Below are positions 6,274 to 12,793 of a DNA stretch of 12,793 bases, one piece after another (positions within the stretch are counted from its first letter, which is position 1; the number at the start of each line of letters is the position of its first letter). Position numbers and translations under genes: made by a program. Source of the DNA: Sutterella sp. (GTDB lineage Bacteria; Pseudomonadota; Gammaproteobacteria; Burkholderiales; Burkholderiaceae_F); the NCBI GenBank assembly GCA_003543795.1, contig DNBE01000084.1, forward strand, positions 1 through 12,793, given 5' to 3'. The notes below the pieces were generated by a model. That model searched no databases. It was given only the letters and a program-made list of their open reading frames with translations, and was not told where the DNA came from.

Positions 6274-7048
6274 GCCGATAAAAGAAAATCACCCAAAGAC
6301 CCGTCGCGATCAAGGGTAATGTCAGCCATTGGCCTTGGGTTAGACCGAACGCGCGAAGCCCCAAAAAGCCGTCGGGCTCGCGTACGAATTCGACCGCGAA
6401 GCGAACGATGCCGTACCCGATTGCAAAAAGCGCGGATACGTGTCCCGTCGGGCGTTTTTTAGCAGAAAAAAGCCACAGGAGAACAAAAAGGAAAGCGCCT
6501 TCGAGCGCGCATTCGTAAAGTTGCGACGGATGCCGCAAAAGGTTGTCACCCGCTTGCGGAAAAATCATGCCAAGCGGAAAGTCGGGCGAGCAAACCCGTC
6601 CCCAGAGCTCTCCGTTAATGAAATTTCCGATACGCCCGAAAAAAAGTCCCGTCGGAACGAGAGGCGCGACGAAGTCGCTTACTTCAAAAAAGGATTTTTT
6701 GCGGCTTTTCGCGAAAAAAATCATCGCCAAAACGCACCCGAGGATCCCGCCGTGAGCGCTCATTCCGCCTTCGGTTACGAAAAAGATGTGTAACGGGTGC
6801 GTCAGGAAAAAGGCCGGTTGATAAAAAAGGCAATACCCGAGTCGCCCGCCCGCAATCACCGCAATCATCCCGTAAAAAAGCAGGTCTTCGACGTCGTCTT
6901 TAGTCATCGCGCGCCAAGAATCACGCGCGGCGCGCCTTGTTCCGAGCCACCAGAAAAAGAAAAATCCGATCAAGTACATGATGCCGTACCAGTGGATATC
7001 CACGGGACCGATAGAAAACGCGACGGGGTCAAATTGCGGATGAACCAT
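6257..7048 (-). CDS. lgt: Prolipoprotein diacylglyceryl transferase
   Basis: Inner-membrane enzyme that transfers a diacylglyceryl group from phosphatidylglycerol to the lipobox cysteine of prelipoproteins, the first step of lipoprotein maturation. The 263 residues form a typical polytopic protein with about seven hydrophobic segments. Family motifs appear in order: HWYGIMY (19-25), GGRLGY (67-72), GGMSAHGG with His99, GRIGNFINGELWGR with Arg139, Asn142 and Glu147, and RHPSQLYE (172-179). These correspond to the E. coli catalytic/binding residues His103, Arg143, Asn146 and Glu151 at a constant offset of 4, so the enzyme should be active. It is divergent from thiM, separated by 132 bases, and its stop interlocks with that of queH. 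Confidence 0.96.
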   Translation of the reverse strand: MVHPQFDPVAFSIGPVDIHWYGIMYLIGFFFFWWLGTRRAARDSWRAMTKDDVEDLLFYGMIAVIAGGRLGYCLFYQPAFFLTHPLHIFFVTEGGMSAHGGILGCVLAMIFFAKSRKKSFFEVSDFVAPLVPTGLFFGRIGNFINGELWGRVCSPDFPLGMIFPQAGDNLLRHPSQLYECALEGAFLFVLLWLFSAKKRPTGHVSALFAIGYGIVRFAVEFVREPDGFLGLRAFGLTQGQWLTLPLIATGLWVIFFYRQKDSN

Positions 7049-7141
7049 ATTGAAGGTAACGGCATCAAAAGAATTTTTTCGAGCCCATTTTATCGCAATC
7101 GCGATGAAACCCTCGAGCTCGTCCGCAAAAGGAGAGGCGTT

Positions 7142-7147
7142 TATAAT
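7142..7147 (+). promoter_or_regulatory. Consensus -10 element before thiM
   Basis: A perfect TATAAT lies 33 bases before the thiM ATG in the lgt-thiM divergent gap (7049-7180), predicting a leader of about 27 bases. No good -35 is found 16-19 bases upstream and there is no extended -10 TG, so activation by a regulator is possible. The gap contains no thiamine-pyrophosphate riboswitch motif that I can recognise. Confidence 0.35.
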
Positions 7148-7180
7148 GGATTGACCAAAAATGCATCCTTTTTTGAGACC

Positions 7181-7927
7181 ATGACGCCCTTTACTTCTCT
7201 ACCCGCGGCAAATCCTCTCGTTCATTGCATGACAAACCGTGTCGCGGACGCCATTTCCGCGGACGTCCTTTTAGCGAGCGGCGCGTCTCCGGCCATGATT
7301 TACGATATCGATGAGGTGGAAAGTTTCGTTACTATCGCGTCTGCTCTTTTGATTAACGTCGGGACCATTACGCGAGAAGAAAAGCCCGCGTTTTTATTAG
7401 CGGCTCAGACCGCGCACCGTCTTCATAAGCCTTGGGTGCTCGATCCCGTCGCGGCGGGTGTTTTACCGAGTCGGGACGCGTTTCTTTCGGAACTGACGGC
7501 GCTAAAGCCCACCCTGATTCGCGCGAACGCCGGGGAAATCCTCGCGATGGCGGGTTTTCAATCGCAGATGAAGGGCGTTGATTCCGTAAGTACCGTCGAA
7601 GACGCGGTCGAAGCCGCGCGCGCTCTAGCCCTCAAAACCGAAACGTTTGTGGCCGTAACAGGTAAAAGCGATTACGTCACCGACGGGCATAGACTCTTGA
7701 AAATTCAAGGCGGCGCCGCGCTTTCAAGTCTTGTAACCGGGCTCGGCTGCTCTTTATCGGCGCTTTGCGCGGCGTTTCTCGCAATCGACCCCGACCCGTT
7801 CGAAGCCGCCGAGAGCGCCCTTACGCTTTCTAAAAAAGCGCAAGAAATCGCTCATACTGCGTTTGCGACGCCGCAAGCCTATCGCACGGCTTATATCGAT
7901 GCCTTATACACGCTAACCCACGTATGA
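7181..7927 (+). CDS. thiM: Hydroxyethylthiazole kinase
   Basis: Phosphorylates 4-methyl-5-(2-hydroxyethyl)thiazole with ATP so the salvaged thiazole can re-enter thiamine synthesis. The 248 residues (family about 260) form a ribokinase-like fold. Signatures include NPLVHCMTN (11-19), LLASGASPAM (30-39), LINVGT (57-62), LDPVAAG (87-93), RANAGEI (114-120), VTGKSDYVTDG (159-169) and TGLGCSLSA (186-194), with the conserved active-site-region Cys190. Two changes stand out against E. coli ThiM: GTGC has become GLGC, and the TAN motif has become SAD (Asp28). The frame is open much further upstream but that part is antisense to lgt; the ATG at 7181 matches the family N-terminus. Its TGA overlaps the thiE ATG, so the two are co-translated. 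Confidence 0.92.
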   Translation: MTPFTSLPAANPLVHCMTNRVADAISADVLLASGASPAMIYDIDEVESFVTIASALLINVGTITREEKPAFLLAAQTAHRLHKPWVLDPVAAGVLPSRDAFLSELTALKPTLIRANAGEILAMAGFQSQMKGVDSVSTVEDAVEAARALALKTETFVAVTGKSDYVTDGHRLLKIQGGAALSSLVTGLGCSLSALCAAFLAIDPDPFEAAESALTLSKKAQEIAHTAFATPQAYRTAYIDALYTLTHV

Positions 7928-8559
7928 AAACCGCTCTCAATCTTCGCTTATATCTCATTCTCGACCCGAACTTAAGCGCCCGATTCGGCCTGATTGAAAC
8001 GCTCAAAGCGGCGCTCAAAGAAGGCGTGACCATCGTGCAATGGCGAGCGCCCGGGATGAATCGCTCGGAATTTATCGACAAAGCGCGATCCATTAAAGCG
8101 GTCTGCGATACATTCGCGACCCCGCTTATTATCGATGACGACGTTTATGCCGCGCGCGAAATCAACGCCGCAGGCGTTCATATCGGGCAGCGCGATATGC
8201 CGATTGAGAAAGCAAGAGATATTTTAGGTCCCGATTTCATCATCGGGCTCTCCGTTTCCGAACTCGCGCATATGAATCAAAGTCGTATCGACTTAGCCGA
8301 CTATCTCGGACTCGGCCCGGTCTTTGCCACAACGTCTAAATCTGACGCGGCGCCTCCCATGGGGTTACCCGTGCTTAGTCACTTAGCGGGCTTAAGCCCC
8401 GTCCCGACGGTTGCGATCGGGGGCATTACGGCGCAAAACGCGCCGACCGTTATTTCTTGCGGCGTAAACGGCGTTGCCGTTATCAGCGCGATTTGCGGCC
8501 AAGACGACCCTGCGGCCGCGACCCGCCTTTTAGCTTCGCGTATTCGTCCGCTATTTTAG
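7924..8559 (+). CDS. thiE: Thiamine phosphate synthase
   Basis: Joins hydroxymethylpyrimidine diphosphate and thiazole phosphate to make thiamine phosphate. The 211 residues form the usual TIM barrel: YLILD (10-14), VHIGQRD with the Mg-binding Asp91, GLSVS (108-112), TTSK (136-139) contacting diphosphate, and AIGGI (164-168). TTSK separates it from TenI-like proteins. It departs from the family at QWRAP (39-43), where Q-x-R-x-K is normal, so the conserved lysine is a proline, and at IIDD (69-72), where IIND is normal. The second aspartate (72) keeps the other metal ligand. ATGA overlap with thiM makes a salvage pair. Its TAG interlocks with the recD stop. Confidence 0.9.
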   Translation: MKTALNLRLYLILDPNLSARFGLIETLKAALKEGVTIVQWRAPGMNRSEFIDKARSIKAVCDTFATPLIIDDDVYAAREINAAGVHIGQRDMPIEKARDILGPDFIIGLSVSELAHMNQSRIDLADYLGLGPVFATTSKSDAAPPMGLPVLSHLAGLSPVPTVAIGGITAQNAPTVISCGVNGVAVISAICGQDDPAAATRLLASRIRPLF

Positions 8560-10316
8560 GAAAATACTTCTTTGAGTCGGTCGGCAAGGCCGCCGTTACG
8601 TTCTTGACGCGTTTGAACGGCCGCTTCAATCGCGCTATCGAAGGCGTAAACAGATAGCGTCTTTTTCGCGCGCGTGATGGCCGTATAAAAGAATTCTCTC
8701 GTCAAAATCGGACTTTCGCGAGGAAGGGTCACGATAACGTCCGTAAATTCCGAACCTTGCGACTTATGCACCGTCATCGCAAATGCCGTCGCGACGTGCG
8801 GCAACTTCAATAATGAAATTTGACGATACCGAGAAGCCCCAGACTTAGTCGCGGGGAAATAAGCAAATAGGCGATTTTCTTCGGGAAGCACGATACCGAT
8901 GTCGCCGTTAAATAATTCATTATCGTAGTCATTTTCCCGAACCATCAGAATTTGACCCGCGAAAAACTGTCCTTGCGCCGTTGAGCGCGGGAATAGTTTT
9001 TGCGTCAAAAAATCGTTGATAGCATCTACGCCCGAAGGACCGCCGTTAATCGCAGCTAAAACGCCGACCTGCGCGACAAGACTAAAAAGGAGGTCGAGAT
9101 CCGAGTCGTTCGGGTGGCGTGTCGCGAGCATTTTCATGACGGCATCGCGATAAGGCGCAAAGCGCCTTAGCACTTCGGCAAAAAGAGCGTCATGCAAACT
9201 TCTTTCGCTATCAAAAGCGCAAAGCGTGACGTCTTCGGCTCCTTCTTTAAGGATATCGAGCACTTTTGAAGAGTCGCCCGAAAGCGTTGCTTTGGCTAAA
9301 CGCGCGATACCGCTATCTGCGCGAAAGCGTCTGGCTTTCGTAATCCAAGTCGTCATCTCCGCTAGCGGCGCGTGATTCTCGATTTCGGGCAAGTTTTCGA
9401 CCGCGTTTTTCGGAAAATCCAAGGATAAAAATTTTGCTTTGCGCTTTGCGCTAAAAGCGCAATCCGAAGATAGCTGCGCGAAAACGGCCCCTTCGTCGAC
9501 ACTTGCCAATTGGTCCTTATCGCCCACCAAGACAAAACGCGTCACGCCTTTAGCGGCTAAGAAGAGCCTTCCCATAAGTTCGAGACTCACCATACCGGCT
9601 TCATCAATGATGATGGTATCCACGTGCTCGTTTTTGAGCTTATGTAAAAGCGTGTGAATCGTCGTTGCTTGAAGCGGGAAATCCGAGGCCTCAGGAGAAT
9701 TTTGAAAAAGTTGCAACAAACCCGCGGTGAGTCTCGAAGCCGCTTTTCCGGTCGGAGCCGCGAGCGCGATTCGCGTTTTCGGATCGAGCGCGAGAAGACC
9801 CTTTACCGTTTGCGCAATCGTATACGTTTTCCCCGTGCCGGGCCCGCCCGAAATCACCGAAACGGGACGCATGAGTGCCGTCGCGACGGCGACGGCCTGC
9901 TCGTTGATAACACCGTCTTCTTCAAAAGCTAAAGAGACCGCGCTAAGCGCCTTTTTTAACGGCTCGGCCTCGATTTCGGGGAAAGTATTCGTCATCTCGC
10001 AAACGGTTTTCGCGATTTTGACTTCGTAGTCATAAAAGCGATTGAGATAAAGGCGATTGCTCGCGTCAAGCACAAAAGGCGTATCGACCGCTCGAGATTC
10101 TTCGGAATTAACACTCGCGCAAGCGCCGTGTTCGATGAGTTCGATCTTGGCTTGCGCGTCTTCCTCGGTTAACCCTAAGCAAACATCGCCGTTATTCATC
10201 GCTTCGATTAAACGCTCGATGACGCCCGCAACAACGGGAGGCAATCGGCCTTCAAAAAAGAAGTCCGCCACCCAACGCGAAAGCGCTCTTTCAAGCGAAT
10301 AATGTTCTTGCGCCAT
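8556..10316 (-). CDS. recD: Exodeoxyribonuclease V subunit alpha (RecD helicase)
   Basis: 5'-3' DNA helicase motor of the RecBCD complex, which resects double-strand breaks and controls nuclease activity and Chi response. The 586 residues (E. coli 608) have an N-terminal RecC-contacting region (about 1-120), Walker A GGPGTGKT (157-164), motif Ia AAPTGKAA (186-193), TIHTLLH (219-225), Walker B IIIDEAGM (235-242), the VGDKDQLASV motif III, and the C-terminal TVHKSQGSEF and AITRAK motifs. The ATG at 10316 has a GGAGG ribosome site 7 bases upstream inside the recB end and starts 2 bases after the recB stop, as expected for co-translation. No frameshift or missing helicase motif is seen. Confidence 0.95.
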   Translation of the reverse strand: MAQEHYSLERALSRWVADFFFEGRLPPVVAGVIERLIEAMNNGDVCLGLTEEDAQAKIELIEHGACASVNSEESRAVDTPFVLDASNRLYLNRFYDYEVKIAKTVCEMTNTFPEIEAEPLKKALSAVSLAFEEDGVINEQAVAVATALMRPVSVISGGPGTGKTYTIAQTVKGLLALDPKTRIALAAPTGKAASRLTAGLLQLFQNSPEASDFPLQATTIHTLLHKLKNEHVDTIIIDEAGMVSLELMGRLFLAAKGVTRFVLVGDKDQLASVDEGAVFAQLSSDCAFSAKRKAKFLSLDFPKNAVENLPEIENHAPLAEMTTWITKARRFRADSGIARLAKATLSGDSSKVLDILKEGAEDVTLCAFDSERSLHDALFAEVLRRFAPYRDAVMKMLATRHPNDSDLDLLFSLVAQVGVLAAINGGPSGVDAINDFLTQKLFPRSTAQGQFFAGQILMVRENDYDNELFNGDIGIVLPEENRLFAYFPATKSGASRYRQISLLKLPHVATAFAMTVHKSQGSEFTDVIVTLPRESPILTREFFYTAITRAKKTLSVYAFDSAIEAAVQTRQERNGGLADRLKEVFS

Positions 10317-10318
10317 GG

Positions 10319-12793
10319 CTAGCCTCCGAAAAGCCGATCGAGCTGTTTGACAAAATTTTCATCGAGGCGATCTTCCCAAACACCGACACCGTCTAACCCC
10401 GAACGAACGCCTCTTAAAAAGACATACCGAATACCGCCCACGTGACGCTCGTAATCGAAGCTCTCGCCCAATCGCGCGCGAAGATACCTGACGAGTGCCA
10501 CGGTATAAATCGCGTACTGTAAGGTATAGGCGTGGTGTTCCATCGCTTGCGCCATAGAGTCGCGCCCGTAAGCTTCGGCAAAAAAGTCGTCCGCCGTCTG
10601 ATAGACCCGAGCGGTATTTAAAAAGTTCGATTTCCAGTCGATGATGTAGTAGCGGCCTTCAATCCTGAAAATAAAATCGATAAAGCCCTTGATATAGCCG
10701 GCAACTTGAGCGCCAGCCGCTAAAGGCGTGATATCAAACCCCTTTTTACCCGTTTGGCGCATCGCGTCCGAAAGCCTATTTCCGATGCCTGTTTGATCGG
10801 CTCGTAAATAAAAAGGCATTTCCCGAATCGTTTCCGAGAAAGGGACGCCTTGAAGCGTTGTTTTGCCTACCATCGGGGTTTGCGCGAGACGCTCCAAAAA
10901 AGACAGCACACCCGGTAAAAATCTTTGCACCGAATCTTTCGGGTAATAAACCTCGAGCGCGCGCTGCGCGACTTTTTCCCAAGACTGGGGTTGCGTCAAG
11001 TCGATTTTTTCGAGAACCGCGTGAAGCGCCTCGCCCGCGCTCGCGCCTCGCGGGAAAAAGACGATATCGTCTCGCGTCAAACCGAGTTCTTCAAGCTCTT
11101 TTAACGTCTCGTTTGTCTCGCGAATATCCGAGTCGACCAGATTCGCGTCATCGCGCCTGACTGCCTCGGCGGCTTCTTCTGCGGAAGCATCCGTCTTACG
11201 AACCAAAGCCGAGTAGCTTGTTTCCGCCCAGTCCGGATAAATCGGCTTAGCGCCCTCTCGCGCCGAAAGGCGATCACGCGTGACTTTTAGCGGTTGAGAG
11301 GTCTTCAAAAACATGTCTTCGATTTTGACTCGGTTGATTAGCAACGCGTCCTTATTTTCTAAAGAATCCCAAACGTTCTTTTCACTTATCGTTAAAGCGA
11401 GGCCGAAAGATTTTTCGGGTTGATCTTGCATATCGATGACTTCCAAATGCGAGATGGCGCGCGTCATCGCAACATAAGTCACGCGAACGCTTTCGGCAGC
11501 TATTTCCAAAGAGGGCCCTGTGGAATTGTCGTTGCGTAGAAAACCAGGGAAATAATGCTTGAAGCCGTCCTGATCGTAGTAAGAATGGATGGCTGCTTTT
11601 TGAAGTTTTCGCTCTTTTTGAAAAACATCACCGAAATAAGGCAAGAAGACAATCGGGAATTGAAGCCCTTTACTTGCGTGATAGGTCAGAATCGTCACGA
11701 CGTTATCGTCTTGCTGCATACGCAGTAATTCCGCGGTATCGGCTTCGGCATCGCGCGTTTTGACTTGGCTTAGTGCCACCAATTGCGACAAAAGCGCTTC
11801 GGGAGAACCGTGATTTTCGTCCAGTTCATAAAGAACTTCCGTTAAATGCTCCCAATTGACGACGCTTCTTTGGCCTTCGGGTAAGGCAAAAAGATAACGT
11901 CTGAGGTGTTTTTCTCGCATCAGATACTCGAGAAGATAGCCCGCGCCTTGCTTGAGCCAAATATCTTTATAGCTCGCAAATGCCGTCAGGACCTCGTCGA
12001 GCGCTTGTTCTTGAATCGGACTAGCCGCGCCGCTAGCTAAGAAAAAGTCCGTCGTGAGCGCTCCTTTGACATATTTGAGGTTGTCGCAATGAATAATGCC
12101 TTCAAGGAGCATTTTGATTTGAGCGTACTCATCGGTATCGAAAATACTATGCTGCGTTTTGGCATTAGCGGCAATACCGTTTTCCGCAAGCTCACTTCGG
12201 ATTAGGTCGATTTGATTATTTGTGTAAACCAAAATCGCGATGTCGGATGCTCGCACCGGACGATCTTCGAGTCGATACCCGTTATCCGAATCGAGAAACT
12301 CGACGATTCGCTTCGTGACGACGCGGGCAAGATTACGTTCGTAATTTTTAGAGAAATTGGCAGAGTTTTTTTTCTCCCCCGCTTCATAAAGCGTAACGGC
12401 GGGAACTCGTTTGTCTTCTTGCATCAAACCCGGTTTGGATCCCCCGCTTTCCACATTTTCATAGGTGAAATTTTTCGTGCGGAAAACATTAGGTAAGCCG
12501 AAAATGTGATTCACGACATTTAGGAGTTCGGGCGTGCTTCGGTAATTTTTAGAAATCGTCCAACGATTCCTCGGTTCAATTTCGTTTTTGGCTTTCGCGT
12601 AAACAAAGACGTCGGCATGACGAAAGCGGTAGATCGATTGTTTAGGGTCTCCCACAAAGCAAAGAAAACTCGATTGTCTCGCGTTTTCAATAAACGCTTT
12701 CCGAAAAATACCGTATTGCTCGGCGTCTGTATCTTGAAACTCATCGACCAAAACGGCGTCATAGCGCGAACCCATTTGTCGAGCGAAAACGCC
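10319..12793 (-). CDS. recB: Exodeoxyribonuclease V subunit beta (RecB), 5' end outside window
   Basis: 3'-5' helicase and the only nuclease of RecBCD. About 824 C-terminal residues are visible; the frame runs open to the right edge, so the ATG at 12775 is internal and the Walker A region lies outside. Numbered from that ATG, Walker B-type DEFQDT is at 11-16, GDPKQSIYRFR at 42-52, TYHASKGLQFPIVFLPY at 364-380 and TYVAMTRA at 433-440. The C-terminal nuclease domain has His585 in ALHAVLE, Asp700 in GFIDF, and Asp713/Lys715 in DWKSN, matching the metal-binding and catalytic set of E. coli RecB, followed by QYAIY (753-757). It should therefore be nuclease-active. recD follows after 2 bases; recC is not in the window. 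Confidence 0.95.
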   Translation of the reverse strand, partial: GVFARQMGSRYDAVLVDEFQDTDAEQYGIFRKAFIENARQSSFLCFVGDPKQSIYRFRHADVFVYAKAKNEIEPRNRWTISKNYRSTPELLNVVNHIFGLPNVFRTKNFTYENVESGGSKPGLMQEDKRVPAVTLYEAGEKKNSANFSKNYERNLARVVTKRIVEFLDSDNGYRLEDRPVRASDIAILVYTNNQIDLIRSELAENGIAANAKTQHSIFDTDEYAQIKMLLEGIIHCDNLKYVKGALTTDFFLASGAASPIQEQALDEVLTAFASYKDIWLKQGAGYLLEYLMREKHLRRYLFALPEGQRSVVNWEHLTEVLYELDENHGSPEALLSQLVALSQVKTRDAEADTAELLRMQQDDNVVTILTYHASKGLQFPIVFLPYFGDVFQKERKLQKAAIHSYYDQDGFKHYFPGFLRNDNSTGPSLEIAAESVRVTYVAMTRAISHLEVIDMQDQPEKSFGLALTISEKNVWDSLENKDALLINRVKIEDMFLKTSQPLKVTRDRLSAREGAKPIYPDWAETSYSALVRKTDASAEEAAEAVRRDDANLVDSDIRETNETLKELEELGLTRDDIVFFPRGASAGEALHAVLEKIDLTQPQSWEKVAQRALEVYYPKDSVQRFLPGVLSFLERLAQTPMVGKTTLQGVPFSETIREMPFYLRADQTGIGNRLSDAMRQTGKKGFDITPLAAGAQVAGYIKGFIDFIFRIEGRYYIIDWKSNFLNTARVYQTADDFFAEAYGRDSMAQAMEHHAYTLQYAIYTVALVRYLRARLGESFDYERHVGGIRYVFLRGVRSGLDGVGVWEDRLDENFVKQLDRLFGG

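Noticed and set aside
6797..7180. N-terminal extension of thiM (128 codons)
   Set aside because: It is antisense to lgt and the lgt upstream region, basic and featureless; ThiM family length and alignment fit the ATG at 7181.
7049..7180. TPP riboswitch before thiM
   Set aside because: None of the conserved CUGAGA-type or pyrophosphate-sensor motifs could be found, and the gap is too short and unstructured for the class.
12757..12775. ATG at 12775 as the start of recB
   Set aside because: The frame is open to the window edge and the Walker A helicase region is missing, so this Met is internal and the gene is cut by the window.

Overview
The window reads as an ordinary chromosomal segment of a proteobacterium. 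The RecBCD-type nuclease, an OxyR/RecG pair and the codon style suggest a betaproteobacterium, possibly a gut-type Burkholderiales/Sutterellaceae organism with anaerobic respiration. That placement is inferred from gene content, not from a search. I see no mobile element, CRISPR array, tRNA or rRNA.

Layout. The left edge holds the first 394 codons of a minus-strand fumarate reductase flavoprotein gene of the Wolinella type. It is preceded by about 700 bases without a protein gene. That gap contains a run of stem-loops on the minus strand, ending in a convincing intrinsic terminator, and is the least ordinary part of the window. Next come three minus-strand genes that probably form one unit, transcribed yggS (PLP homeostasis), recG (branch-migration helicase), oxyR (peroxide sensor). 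Divergent from yggS is queH (tRNA queuosine). It converges on lgt (lipoprotein maturation), with the two stop codons interleaved. Divergent from lgt are thiM and thiE, overlapping by ATGA, which together salvage the thiazole half of thiamine. thiE converges on recD, again with interleaved stops. recB, whose 5' part lies beyond the right edge, lies directly upstream of recD.

How it fits together. recB, recD and recG act on double-strand breaks and stalled forks, and OxyR answers peroxide stress that causes such damage. FrdA supports respiration on fumarate. thiM/thiE and yggS concern B vitamins. The gene families are all well known. The points worth following up are the structured RNA region before frdA, the apparent mosaic codon use inside frdA, two convergent gene pairs with interleaved stops, and unusual active-region residues in ThiE and ThiM. 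I did not find strong evidence of a new multigene system.
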